A stretch of 64,000 bases of DNA from Fidelibacterota bacterium (GTDB lineage: Bacteria; Fidelibacterota; UBA2242; JAFGTP01). Shown piece by piece: positions 32,956 through 42,174 of the stretch. The notes under the pieces were generated by a model, which did not search any database, was not told the DNA's origin, and saw only the letters and a list, made by a program, of their open reading frames with translations. The stretch spans positions 124,001 through 188,000 of the forward strand of contig JAFGTP010000040.1 in NCBI GenBank assembly GCA_016934035.1, given 5' to 3'. Numbering within the stretch: the stretch's first letter is position 1; every line of letters begins with the position of its first letter. The position numbers and the translations under genes are program-made.

Positions 32956-34122
32956 TTAATGGTCTTTCTCTGTGCATATATCAGGTGCTTTTCTATCTTT
33001 TTCTGATTGAGGTACCTGTCTGTACAGTTCCTGAATCCAATCTTTTTCAGCTTTAGCACCACCTTTGTCTATGCTGCGGTCAATCCTGGATAATGCCAGG
33101 TCAATTGCAATTTTTGCTCCTTGAATATCTCCTTTTGAGAGGGCTACTGCAGCTTCGGCCCTGGCCCGTGTATGTGCTTCAACAAACCCGCCCGAGCCTT
33201 TTTTCAAAGATTCTTCTGCAGTTTTAGCACCTTCGCCGAAACGGGCCTGATAATAGGCATGCTCCAGACATAATCCAGACTGCAATTCCGCCGGATAGGT
33301 TTCTTTCAATTCCAGGGCCCGGTCTAATTCAGCGCCGGCGATATCGATCCTGCCCATGTCAAGATAATGATAAAAGGCAAAATGGTGGGCGGCTACTGCA
33401 ACCTGGTCTTTCTCTTGGTTCGACAGTTCCAATAGACGGTTTACAAGCAAATGGTCTAATTCTCGTGGTCGGGTACCGTTTAAAGAAAAGGCCGAAAGTG
33501 TCATCAATATCTGACGGCGTTCAGCTCGATGTCCTCCTCTGAGAATGTCAAGCAATTGACCACCGTCACTGGCAAAACCTTTGGTACTAAAAGGTAACAA
33601 TGCTCCAACAGTAGTTCCCAGCGCCAAAATCGCCACGATCATCAGGAAAAAGGTAATATGTCCCCATATAATATGCCCAGGTTGCGTCATGTTTATGATG
33701 AGGATACTTGCTGTACTGATAACAAAAAGGCACAAACCGGCAAATGGTCCTCCAATTATGAGGAGCGCCATACCCTGGGATTTACTCTGTCCTACTCTCG
33801 GTACCATTAGAGTCAGTCCTCCTAAGGTATTTAATGTTGTGTTCCATCGCCATCGTACTTTTCCCTGTTCACGAACCCACTTAAAAGGGCCGACAGTGAG
33901 CATGAAAAAGGAATAACCGGCAAGTTTCCCTCCAATGACATGCCCCAGTTCGTGAATCAGAATCACTAAAATTAGTGCGCCAAAAAGATAAATGATCATT
34001 CCAAATACATTGGGCGTTGAAAAGATCGGTATATCAAATGAAAATTTGCTAAAAGAGCCGATTAACCAGCCTATAAAGCCACCGAAGAGAAGAATTCCAC
34101 CAAAGATGATTATTTTTTTCAT
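32956..34122 (-). CDS. M50-like membrane metallopeptidase with helical C-terminal domain
   Basis: A 388-residue membrane protein. The zinc motif HELGHVIGG lies in the second membrane segment (about residues 58-66), and FASDGGQLLDILRGG near 200 matches the second M50 motif with the metal-binding Asp. About five or six membrane helices fill residues 1-190. Residues 205-370 form a soluble, all-helical, TPR-like domain. M50 enzymes cleave substrates within membranes. A solenoid attached to a minimal peptidase core is unusual. AAAGGG precedes the ATG. Confidence 0.8.
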   Translation of the reverse strand: MKKIIIFGGILLFGGFIGWLIGSFSKFSFDIPIFSTPNVFGMIIYLFGALILVILIHELGHVIGGKLAGYSFFMLTVGPFKWVREQGKVRWRWNTTLNTLGGLTLMVPRVGQSKSQGMALLIIGGPFAGLCLFVISTASILIINMTQPGHIIWGHITFFLMIVAILALGTTVGALLPFSTKGFASDGGQLLDILRGGHRAERRQILMTLSAFSLNGTRPRELDHLLVNRLLELSNQEKDQVAVAAHHFAFYHYLDMGRIDIAGAELDRALELKETYPAELQSGLCLEHAYYQARFGEGAKTAEESLKKGSGGFVEAHTRARAEAAVALSKGDIQGAKIAIDLALSRIDRSIDKGGAKAEKDWIQELYRQVPQSEKDRKAPDICTEKDH

Positions 34123-34254
34123 TTTGTAACCCTTTTTTATTGGCGTTTAAAGGCCTCCGAGATTTATTCACTCTCTGACCTCTCCTTTTATATGTCCCAA
34201 TGAGGACGTTGGGACCGGATAATAGTAATTATTGTAGGATTTGATTAAAAATTT

Positions 34255-34464
34255 TTATTTACCAATGATTCCCAGTGTTAGCAAAATTCCGAACCCCATT
34301 AATAATATTCCAGCAACCTGGTAAAACCGATGTACATTTTTGCCCCACAATTTTTCTGATCTGGCTACTAACAGTCTATAAATAATAAAATTACTTTTGG
34401 ATAGTCCGCCTATAAACATAAAAAAACCAATGACAATCATGATAATATACCAAATGTTATTCAT
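34255..34464 (-). CDS. Small two-helix membrane protein
   Basis: A 69-residue protein with two membrane helices (about 5-24 and 48-66) separated by a basic loop (ARSEKLWGKNVHRFYQ). AAGGTGA precedes the ATG, which lies 20 bp after the GH5 stop, so it may be read from the GH5 transcript. No family is recognised. Confidence 0.6.
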   Translation of the reverse strand: MNNIWYIIMIVIGFFMFIGGLSKSNFIIYRLLVARSEKLWGKNVHRFYQVAGILLMGFGILLTLGIIGK

Positions 34465-34484
34465 GCCATGTCACCTTAATTGAA

Positions 34485-35564
34485 TTACTTTTCAGGAATC
34501 AAAATATTCATCAATTCATCAATGGGTTTCAGAGTTTCTTCATCCACCATTGGAAAATCATTCTTCCAGTTCCAGTGGCACCAGGCGATTCCATTATCAT
34601 TGCATACTTCCATGATATCTTTGTACCATTGCTGGCGCATTCTCATGTCAGTGGTTGGAAAACACCCGAATTCACCACAGTAGAGCGGCAATCCCAATTC
34701 CCTGGCTTTATCGATGGCCGGTCTGAATTCATTGACAAAGGTTTCCTTGCTGTAAGTGCCGATGAAATCCTTCATTGCCGTCACGGCTTCCTGGTCATAC
34801 CCGGACAGGTCGTCCACGGGAATGAGGTCACCCGGATAATTCACCGGGCCTTCATATCGGGCCCAGCCGGTCCATCCGGCTTTCCAGTGAGTGAATGGCA
34901 ATGGTGTGTAAGTATGAAAACTGAGGATGATGTTGTTGTCGCCGGCGGGCACTTTGAGGTGGGGAAAGGTTTCGGCCTGCTGCCAGTTGACAGAACCCAT
35001 GATGATGGTGCGTTCTGGTTCCAGTTGGCGGACTTCGGAAATCGCCCAGTTGATCAGTTTGTTCCAGTCTTCCGGGTCATCGGCTACGGCTTCGTTCATC
35101 ATTTCATAAGCTACCATATCATTTGGATATTTATTTAATTTTGCAGATAATTGCCGCCAAAAATTGATGAAATCCTTCTGGGCCCCTTCTTCTTCCCAAA
35201 GGGTCCTTCTGTCAGGAATATTGAAATGATGAGAGCGCAGGGTGTGCAGATCAACGATGACTTTCAGGTTGTTTTTGATTGACCATTTGATCGTATTATC
35301 CAGCAGCTTGAAGGCTTTCTTTTCCTGTTTGCCATCTTCTGTCCAGAATTGTTCTTCGTCGATGGGCAGGCGGACATGGTCAAAGCCATTTTCTTTGATC
35401 TGCTTGAAATCTTCTTCGGTCACATATTTTGCTCGTTCTTGGCCGCGTATATTGGTCTGTGACAGCCAGTGGCTGACATTGACGCCCCGTTTGATGACAA
35501 AATCACCAGCATACATATTGGCTCCCATTGCTAAGGTTAAAATGGTTATGAGTATTTTTTTCAT
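34485..35564 (-). CDS. GH5 endoglucanase-like glycoside hydrolase
   Basis: A 359-residue protein with a Sec signal peptide (about 1-19, ending NMYAG) and one (beta/alpha)8 GH5 domain. The acid/base Glu158 is in AYEMMNEAV and the nucleophile Glu298 in YCGEFGCF; RLPIDEE and HTYTPLPFTHW are typical active-site segments. It likely cleaves beta-1,4-glucan or mixed-linkage glucan in the periplasm or outside. No carbohydrate-binding module or T9SS sorting domain is attached. It lies downstream of the GH3 gene on the same strand, with a repeat element between them. Confidence 0.9.
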   Translation of the reverse strand: MKKILITILTLAMGANMYAGDFVIKRGVNVSHWLSQTNIRGQERAKYVTEEDFKQIKENGFDHVRLPIDEEQFWTEDGKQEKKAFKLLDNTIKWSIKNNLKVIVDLHTLRSHHFNIPDRRTLWEEEGAQKDFINFWRQLSAKLNKYPNDMVAYEMMNEAVADDPEDWNKLINWAISEVRQLEPERTIIMGSVNWQQAETFPHLKVPAGDNNIILSFHTYTPLPFTHWKAGWTGWARYEGPVNYPGDLIPVDDLSGYDQEAVTAMKDFIGTYSKETFVNEFRPAIDKARELGLPLYCGEFGCFPTTDMRMRQQWYKDIMEVCNDNGIAWCHWNWKNDFPMVDEETLKPIDELMNILIPEK

Positions 35565-35590
35565 TTTTAAATGTCCTTTCCACTTGTTGC

Positions 35591-35700
35591 CAGGCTGTTT
35601 AATTGTCAGGCCGGGCCTCTCGCAGCTTGCTTCACATCAACTAGTTGAGATCCTTCACAAAGTCGGGAAGGACCTTTTCAGAAGGTTTTTAAACAGCCTG
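35591..35700. repeat. 110-bp element with 12-bp terminal inverted repeats (possible MITE)
   Basis: CAGGCTGTTTAA at the left end and TTAAACAGCCTG at the right end are perfect 12-bp inverted repeats around a non-coding, secondary-structure-rich core (TTGAGATCCTTCAC...). The layout suggests a miniature transposable or dispersed repeat element inserted between GH3 and GH5. I see no second copy in the window. Confidence 0.5.
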
Positions 35701-35711
35701 TTATCCATGCT

Positions 35712-38225
35712 TTATTGTATTTGAATGGTCACTTTTTCCCTGATGTCAACAGAAGAGGAACCAACCAGAATTTCAAATTCACCGGCTTCAACTTCCCAAT
35801 CATGTTTTTCTGGATTGTAAAAAGCAAAAGCGTTTTTATTCAATTCGAATGTGATCGTTTTTTCTTCACCTTGTTTCAACATCACTTTGTCAAAGGCTTT
35901 CAGTTCTTTGATGGGGCGGGGAAGTGAACATTCTTTGTCTGAAACATAAAGTTGCACAGCTTCGGCTCCGTCCATTTTTCCGGTATTTTTCATTTTTACA
36001 GATACTGTTACAGTTTCGTCCATTGAATAGGATTTTTTATCGGTAGCGATTCCCGAATAATCAAAAGTCGTGTAAGAGAGGCCGAAACCAAAGGGAAACC
36101 TGGGCTCTGTAGCGGCTTTGTCCCAATACCGGTAGCCCATGAAAATCCCCTCCTGGTAAAAGACTTTGAGGTCTTCATCGTGGTCAAAGTAGGAGTTGTA
36201 GCAGGGGTTTTCTTCCATGGTTTTTGCGAAGGATGCTGGTAGTTTTCCGCTGGGATTGGTCAGACCAAAAAGGATTTCCGCAGCAGCCAGATTACCTTCC
36301 TGGCCGGGATACCAGGCCAGCAAAAGGGCGTCGGCTTTGTCGATCCAGGAGGCCATTTCCACATTGCCACCGGCATTGAGCACAACGATGATATTGTCAT
36401 TGACTTTTGCGATTTTATTGATGAATTCGCTCTGATTGTATGGCATTTCAAAAGTGCGGTCAAAGCCTTCACTTTCTTTACCGGGATTGAAACCAACCGC
36501 CAAAATAACAACATCGGCCTCGTGCGCAGCTGCCAGGGCTTTTTCGCTGTACTCTTCCGGCTTCATTTCCACAATGGCTTCAGCCAAACCCAGTTGGATC
36601 ACAGCACCACCGCCGTTCTGATAAAATTGGAGTTCAAGATTGTATTCCTGGCCGGCATTGAGGAATTGTTCCTTTTTGCCTACTGTCGGCCCCTGGTCGC
36701 GCCACATGGAGACAATTTCAATGCCGTCAAGAAAAATTTTGTAGCCGTCATCGCCTTTGCCGGCAAGGGTGTAGGCCCCGGATTTTTCCGGAGTGAAGCA
36801 GCAAGTGAACCTGGCTGAGTAATCTTCGCTGGGAATGGCCTCTTCGTCCCACATATCACTGTCTGTGAGGTCCAGTTTTTCATAGGCTGTGGACAAAATA
36901 ATATCACCTTCCAGTTTTTTTCCCAGGTAATAGTCAGCCTTGACACCGGGGACTTTTTGGCTGTTTTCATAATAGTAAAATTTGTTCTCATCAAAAATAC
37001 CTTCCGGTAGAGTTGCCCCGGTGAATATTCCTTTTTCAAAAACCACCGCAACATTTTCTCCGGCAACTTTCTCTACTGCTTCTTTTAATGACATCGGATG
37101 CAGTGGATCGGTGTACGAACTGCCGCCGCCGCCGGATACGACAGGATTGCCGTTGGGACCAATAAGGGCTATTTTTTTTAATTTTTCTTTTTGTAAGGGT
37201 AAGGTATTGTCAGCATTTTTCAGAAGGACCATTCCACCGCGGGCGGCTTCCAGTGCTGTTTTTCTGGCGAATTTCTCATCCAGGACGTAACCTTTGCTGA
37301 TGTCCGGGTTTTCAAAATATCCAAATTCGACATAGGTTTTCAGGATTCGGCGGATTTTGTCGTCGATGACGGATTCGTCCAAAGCGCCACTTTCAATAGC
37401 CGGGATCAGAGTTTCTTTGTTCATCATGGCGCCGGAAGGCATTTCCAGGTCAAGGCCCCCTTTGGCGCAGGCCAGTCCGTCATAGGTGGAAACCCAGTCG
37501 GACATGATAAAGCCGTCAAAGCCCCATTTTTCTTTGAGAATTTCGTTGTTGAGGTAATGGTGTTCAGAAGCATGAATGCCATTGATCAGATTGTAGGATG
37601 TCATAATCGCGCCGACATTGCCTTCCTGGACAGTTGCCTTGAAGGCCGGCAGATAGATTTCATGCAGGGTCCGTTCATTCATGTCGGAAGAGCAATGATG
37701 GCGGTTGAATTCCTGGTTGTTGGCGGCGTAATGTTTGGCGCAGGCGACCACTCCCTCTTTCTGCATGCCGAGGGTGTATTCCTTGGCCATTTGCCCGGCT
37801 AGATAGGGGTCTTCTCCCAGATATTCGAAATTTCTTCCGCAAAGGGGCATACGATAAATATTCATTGCCGGGCCCAGCATGACATGACAATTTTGTGCGC
37901 GGGATTCGCTGCCAATGGCCTTGCCCACCTGACCGGCTAATTTTCTGTCAAAAGAGGCTGCCAGCGTAATCGATGCCGGATAGGCGGTGGATTTGCCAAA
38001 ATTTCTCACACCCACTGGGCCGTCTGCAAAATGGATTTCCGGAATGCCCAGCCGTTCAACCGGCATAATGTTGAATTGTTTATAGCCGCCGATAAATTCG
38101 ATTTTTTCTTCCAGAGTCATGGCGCTGATTTTAGCTTCTATATCCACTTTGGCGGTCTGGGTGCTGCTGCAGGACAATAAAAAACCGAACACTAGGTTGA
38201 TGATGACCAAAAATTTGCTTCTCAT
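35712..38225 (-). CDS. GH3 beta-glucosidase with PA14 insert, lipoprotein
   Basis: An 837-residue lipoprotein (lipobox GFLLSC, Cys19). The GH3 N-terminal barrel carries the nucleophile Asp243 in FIMSDW and the sugar-binding KHYAANNQE. The second alpha/beta domain is interrupted by a PA14-like insert (about residues 430-560, VPGVKADYYLG...GDDGYKIFLDG). A fibronectin III-like domain ends the chain (about 735-837). PA14 inserts usually cap the active site and set oligosaccharide length. It would release glucose from cello- or other beta-gluco-oligosaccharides at the membrane. AAAGGAG precedes the ATG. Confidence 0.93.
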   Translation of the reverse strand: MRSKFLVIINLVFGFLLSCSSTQTAKVDIEAKISAMTLEEKIEFIGGYKQFNIMPVERLGIPEIHFADGPVGVRNFGKSTAYPASITLAASFDRKLAGQVGKAIGSESRAQNCHVMLGPAMNIYRMPLCGRNFEYLGEDPYLAGQMAKEYTLGMQKEGVVACAKHYAANNQEFNRHHCSSDMNERTLHEIYLPAFKATVQEGNVGAIMTSYNLINGIHASEHHYLNNEILKEKWGFDGFIMSDWVSTYDGLACAKGGLDLEMPSGAMMNKETLIPAIESGALDESVIDDKIRRILKTYVEFGYFENPDISKGYVLDEKFARKTALEAARGGMVLLKNADNTLPLQKEKLKKIALIGPNGNPVVSGGGGSSYTDPLHPMSLKEAVEKVAGENVAVVFEKGIFTGATLPEGIFDENKFYYYENSQKVPGVKADYYLGKKLEGDIILSTAYEKLDLTDSDMWDEEAIPSEDYSARFTCCFTPEKSGAYTLAGKGDDGYKIFLDGIEIVSMWRDQGPTVGKKEQFLNAGQEYNLELQFYQNGGGAVIQLGLAEAIVEMKPEEYSEKALAAAHEADVVILAVGFNPGKESEGFDRTFEMPYNQSEFINKIAKVNDNIIVVLNAGGNVEMASWIDKADALLLAWYPGQEGNLAAAEILFGLTNPSGKLPASFAKTMEENPCYNSYFDHDEDLKVFYQEGIFMGYRYWDKAATEPRFPFGFGLSYTTFDYSGIATDKKSYSMDETVTVSVKMKNTGKMDGAEAVQLYVSDKECSLPRPIKELKAFDKVMLKQGEEKTITFELNKNAFAFYNPEKHDWEVEAGEFEILVGSSSVDIREKVTIQIQ

Positions 38226-38506
38226 TGTTTCTCCTTTATTCTTTTGATAGATGGTATAATTTTTCCCTCATGTGATTTTTTAGGATAATAATATATTGGG
38301 AGTGATGATGAATACTAAATATATGCCAGACCAACGGACTTAAAACCATGGCTATTTGTCGTCGATGAAAAAAATAATTCAGGTAAAAGGGAGATTATTT
38401 CGGCTGATTTTTTTATTGATTTAATAAACAATTTATCAAATTGATAAAACTTCTGTCCGTAAATTGGCTATTGATTAACTTGGGAATTTACCCTAATTTT
38501 TTTTGA

Positions 38507-40318
38507 ATGGAAAAAAGAATTTTATACCCATTAATTACCTGCCTCTATGATAAAGTAGTGGGGCCCCAAAAGGCAGAGGGACATAATCTGGAATTCTGGC
38601 GGGAGCGGATTTATGGGGCGGTTTCAATCACCCAGATCTTGCTGGGATTTATTGCATTAATTGTCAGTATTTTAGCATGCATACCCGGGCGAATGGTTTT
38701 TATTGCCCTCTTTGATGGGATGATTTACATTTCCCTGCTTCTGGTTCTTTTTAATCGTCGAATACCGCTTGAAATCAAGACTTCGTTATTGTGCTTTTTT
38801 TTATATCTGATCGGTGTCGTCCTCCTGCTATTACTGGGAAAAATCGGGGCCGGCTATGCCTGGCTATTCAGTTTTCCGGTTATTGCCGGTATTTTAAAGG
38901 GTTTAAAAGCAGGTGTGGTGTCTGTCATGATTAATGCGGTGACGCTGATTATGATCGGTGTTTTCCTGATCCACCTGGGCTTGTTTCCAAACCTGCCCAT
39001 CGAGGAGTATGATATTCTGGCCTGGATGACGGTATCGGTGAATTTTGTTCTTCTGAATGCGCTTGTCACCGTGGCGATTGGCGTTATTCTGCGAGGATTA
39101 AAAATTTCGATGCAGGAGCAGCAAAAGCTGGCGGCCAGTCTGACCCAAAAAAAGGAGCAACTGCAGAAATCAAACCTCAAATTGCGGCAGGAAATCAAAA
39201 AACGGATACAGACGGAACTGGATTTACGGGAAACCATCGGTCTGGCTGAGTCCGCCAATATTGTGAAGTCTGAATTTTTATCCAATGTCAGCCATGAAAT
39301 TCGCACGCCATTGAATGCAATTATGGGGTTTTCCGGTCTTTTGACCGGTTCGATTGAGGGCGATACGACCCGGGAGTATGTCCGGTTGATACAGGCTGCA
39401 GGCCATGATCTGCTGACGCTGATCAACAAGATATTGGATGTTTCCAGGGTTGAATCGGAGAAAATGACCATTAAAAAGGATATTGTTGACATCAAAAAAA
39501 TATATTCGGATTTAAAAATTCTTTTTGAGAAACAAATTGAGGATAAAGGGCTGCACTCAGAGTTTGTGCTCCAGGATAATGGAATTGATTTTATTATACA
39601 TGATGAAATCCGGATCAAACAGGTGGTAATGAATGTCATCGAAAATGCCGTTAAATTTACCCAGGCAGGCGAAATCGGTGTTTTCTTTCACCTGGTTGAA
39701 AATAAAGATAGAGGTAAAGTAGACCTGATCATTGAAGTCCGGGACACAGGCATCGGCATTCCTGAAAGTGATTTTGAAAATATCTTTGAAACTTTCTGGC
39801 AAAAAGACGGCAAAGCAACCCGGGAATATGAAGGTACCGGAATCGGATTGTCGCTGGCACGCAAACTGACCCGGCTGATGAATGGAGAAATCCAGGTAGA
39901 AAGCACTGTCGGCCAGGGGAGTCTGTTTCGCATCCTTTTTCAGGACCTGGAAAGGCCCTCTGAAGAATTACTGAAACAAAAAAATATTTCAAAATATTCG
40001 ATGAAAATCAGCAAAGAAGTTGATTCAGATAGTCCGGTGAAAAACGGAAAAGCCCGGGAGCAGATAGTCCATATTTTACAAACTGATATCCTACCTCAGA
40101 TTCAGGATTTGGAAGGCAATGCCATCATCAATGACATTCTGCAGTTTTCCCATTCACTGCACAATTTGAGTCAGGAATACGATGATAAAATTTTGAGAGA
40201 ACTGGCCCGGAAATTAATCAGCAGTTCGCTGACTTATGATATGCAAAAAATCATGACAGGGCTTCAGGAATTACGGCAATATGCCCGGCAACTGGCCTCG
40301 GAAAAACCGGCTGTTTAG
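38507..40318 (+). CDS. Membrane sensor histidine kinase
   Basis: A 603-residue kinase. The N-terminal half holds six or seven membrane helices (about 35-200), a MASE-like sensor without a large periplasmic loop. A coiled linker follows. The H-box SHEIRTPLNAIMGFS has phosphate acceptor His263. The N box (NVIENAVKFT), G1 (DTGIGIP), F and G2 (GTGIGLSLA) boxes are intact. A ~115-residue helical C-terminal extension without a receiver follows. No response regulator is adjacent, so it is an orphan kinase. Its place between carbohydrate genes hints at sensing of polysaccharide breakdown. Confidence 0.9.
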   Translation: MEKRILYPLITCLYDKVVGPQKAEGHNLEFWRERIYGAVSITQILLGFIALIVSILACIPGRMVFIALFDGMIYISLLLVLFNRRIPLEIKTSLLCFFLYLIGVVLLLLLGKIGAGYAWLFSFPVIAGILKGLKAGVVSVMINAVTLIMIGVFLIHLGLFPNLPIEEYDILAWMTVSVNFVLLNALVTVAIGVILRGLKISMQEQQKLAASLTQKKEQLQKSNLKLRQEIKKRIQTELDLRETIGLAESANIVKSEFLSNVSHEIRTPLNAIMGFSGLLTGSIEGDTTREYVRLIQAAGHDLLTLINKILDVSRVESEKMTIKKDIVDIKKIYSDLKILFEKQIEDKGLHSEFVLQDNGIDFIIHDEIRIKQVVMNVIENAVKFTQAGEIGVFFHLVENKDRGKVDLIIEVRDTGIGIPESDFENIFETFWQKDGKATREYEGTGIGLSLARKLTRLMNGEIQVESTVGQGSLFRILFQDLERPSEELLKQKNISKYSMKISKEVDSDSPVKNGKAREQIVHILQTDILPQIQDLEGNAIINDILQFSHSLHNLSQEYDDKILRELARKLISSSLTYDMQKIMTGLQELRQYARQLASEKPAV

Positions 40319-40350
40319 TTATTATTCAATCCATGAATTTCGGGCGCCAT

Positions 40351-40515
40351 TCAGTCCTGTAATTTCCCCTCACCATATTTGAACTCAAAGAATATTCCCG
40401 GTTTCGGGTTGCGCTCCAGATTGTCGATCTTCTAAACAATGGGCCTGTACGTGGGAGCCGTGGCGGACAGAAGAAACTGTGTTGCAAGGAGAATGATAAG
40501 GAAAAATTTTTGCAT
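40351..40515 (-). pseudogene. Small secreted-protein gene interrupted by an in-frame amber codon
   Basis: After GGGAGACAGG an ATG opens MQKFFLIILLATQFLLSA, a clear signal peptide. A TAG stops it at codon 28. The same frame then continues with protein-like sequence (KIDNLERNPKPGIFFEFKYG) to a TGA. It reads as a degraded ~53-residue or longer exported protein. Signal-peptide-only remnants like this are easily missed. Confidence 0.4.
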
Positions 40516-40532
40516 CCTGTCTCCCAAAAACT

Positions 40533-40573
40533 GGCCTCTTTCTCCACGATGACCATGAGAGAAGAAAGAGGCC
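40533..40573 (-). terminator. Terminator after the SH3/zinc-ribbon gene
   Basis: GGCCTCTTTCT and AGAAAGAGGCC form a perfect 11-bp stem, loop 19 nt, followed on the minus strand by AGTTTTTGG. It begins 8 bp past the stop of the 483-aa gene. Confidence 0.75.
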
Positions 40574-40580
40574 TTTGGTC

Positions 40581-42032
40581 CTATTTATCGACTTCCCTGA
40601 TGATGGACCACTCATGACCGCAGTTTTTACAGACCCGCAGGTCTTTGAATCGGTCTGTGATTTTTGTTTCTGTTTTTACAGAGGTGCCGACATGTTCATC
40701 ACCTCTGTAGGTATCTGTGGTGGTGGTTTGGGTTCGAGTGCTGCGACTCAGCCAGATGCTTCCAATGCCTAACCCGCTCCAGTAATTACAATTGGGGCAG
40801 CGATTGTATTCCAGGGTCTTCATCATGTAAGCAATGACCAGTGACCCAATGATCGGTAAAAAGAGAATAGCCAGGAAGGGTTCCAGGTAAAAATAGGCGT
40901 CATGATAAATCAGAAACAGGAACCATAGATGGCCCAGAAGCACTCCCAATATTCCCTGAATCAGCACCAAACTGCTGGTGGATACTTTTTTGTTCAGGCT
41001 CCTGATGGATACAAACAATGTCACTGCCACAATGGGAAGCATGGTATAAACCAGTCCGATGCCAAGGACTAAAATGATTAAAATAATGTAAAAGGGCCAA
41101 TACAGAATTCCGGGAAGGATTTTGTCAATGGGGCCGTCTTCGCCAAAGAATTTATCCAGACCTGTCAGAAGGTTGGGCAGATTGCGATAGGTATTTCCAA
41201 AACCGAAATTTCTGACCATTTTTGATAAGGGCAGCCAGGCAGCTATACGTCCCTGGGGACTGTCGGCCAAATCGACGTGGATGATTTTCTCATCTTTTAA
41301 TTCAAAATAAACCACACGTCCGGCGCTTTTTCCTCTATACAGTTCAATATTTTCAAAATACCAGGCTTCATTATTGCCGGTGGCCATTTTTGCTACTTTT
41401 CCTGACGGGAAACCAAATTTATTCATGAGCCAGCCGGAATCTTTGCCAGCGGCTTTTTTTTGCAGTATTTCAAGGGTGTACAGCCAGAGGTTGCCTCCCC
41501 GATAACGGGCCTCGGATTGAGATTCGTCCAGTTTTCCGAACGGGATCAAATAATCAACCAGTGTCCAGCCGGTTTTTCCATCAGGTAATTTGATTTCCGC
41601 CCAGTGGCGTTCGCTCAAAATCATATCCCGAAGAACTGTCACCTGTTGTTCGTCATAAGACCGATCCATTTCCAGAATAATTTTATCGTCTGCATTGTAG
41701 GGATTGTAGACTGCTTCGGAATAGAGAGCGCGGGAGCCCATTTTTTTCCGGTACCCGATTTGTGCGGTTTTGCCAACGGGCATATATTTTTTCTTGACCC
41801 AGCCAATGTCACCATTTTTCTTTTTGATTTGAAAGGCCAGAAATTCCTCGGCGATTACTTCTACGGTTTCACCGGCCCGGACTGTGCCAATGACGGCGTT
41901 TCTGACTTCCAAAGCTGCGTTTTCTTTAAATGTTGCTTTTACACCTTTAATGTCATCAAGGGTTTTTTCGTTGTTGCATCTACTCAGTCCAATCAAAAGA
42001 ATGGTACTGATTAAAAATAAATTTTGACGCAT
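40581..42032 (-). CDS. Lipoprotein-like membrane protein with SH3b domains and zinc ribbon
   Basis: I start at ATG 42032 behind AAAAGGAG, giving 483 residues. An N-terminal signal ends IGLSRC. Two bacterial SH3-like segments follow (about 30-80, ENAALEVRN...GWVKKKY, and about 95-155, ending GKTGWTLVDYLIP). A BamE-like stretch (GWLMNKFGFPSGKVAKMATGNNEAWYF) comes next. Four membrane helices (about 300-400) precede a split zinc ribbon, CPNC and CKNC. No enzyme motif is present. Two cell-wall-binding-type modules outside and a zinc ribbon inside suggest a signalling or scaffold role. It is downstream of the GH94 genes by 142 bp. Confidence 0.7.
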   Translation of the reverse strand: MRQNLFLISTILLIGLSRCNNEKTLDDIKGVKATFKENAALEVRNAVIGTVRAGETVEVIAEEFLAFQIKKKNGDIGWVKKKYMPVGKTAQIGYRKKMGSRALYSEAVYNPYNADDKIILEMDRSYDEQQVTVLRDMILSERHWAEIKLPDGKTGWTLVDYLIPFGKLDESQSEARYRGGNLWLYTLEILQKKAAGKDSGWLMNKFGFPSGKVAKMATGNNEAWYFENIELYRGKSAGRVVYFELKDEKIIHVDLADSPQGRIAAWLPLSKMVRNFGFGNTYRNLPNLLTGLDKFFGEDGPIDKILPGILYWPFYIILIILVLGIGLVYTMLPIVAVTLFVSIRSLNKKVSTSSLVLIQGILGVLLGHLWFLFLIYHDAYFYLEPFLAILFLPIIGSLVIAYMMKTLEYNRCPNCNYWSGLGIGSIWLSRSTRTQTTTTDTYRGDEHVGTSVKTETKITDRFKDLRVCKNCGHEWSIIREVDK

Positions 42033-42174
42033 TTTTTTACTCCTTTTATCAAACACAAACTTAGACTTTAGTGAAAAAAAAATTATGAAACAACGTTAAT
42101 TTAAATTGAAATTAAAGTCTTTTATGTCACTCAGGTTAAATAGCTGAAATTTTTTGGGTTTAACACCCTCACCC

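Noticed and set aside
32847-33062. 71-aa minus-strand ORF
   Set aside because: Overlaps the 3' end of the M50 gene out of frame; no ribosome site.
38854-39639. 261-aa minus-strand ORF
   Set aside because: Antisense to the histidine kinase; rich in Ser, Ile and Arg as expected from reading the complement.
42080-42105. AACGTT near-palindrome as a second LacI operator
   Set aside because: AACGTT is common in AT-rich DNA, and the site precedes the SH3/zinc-ribbon gene, not a sugar gene.
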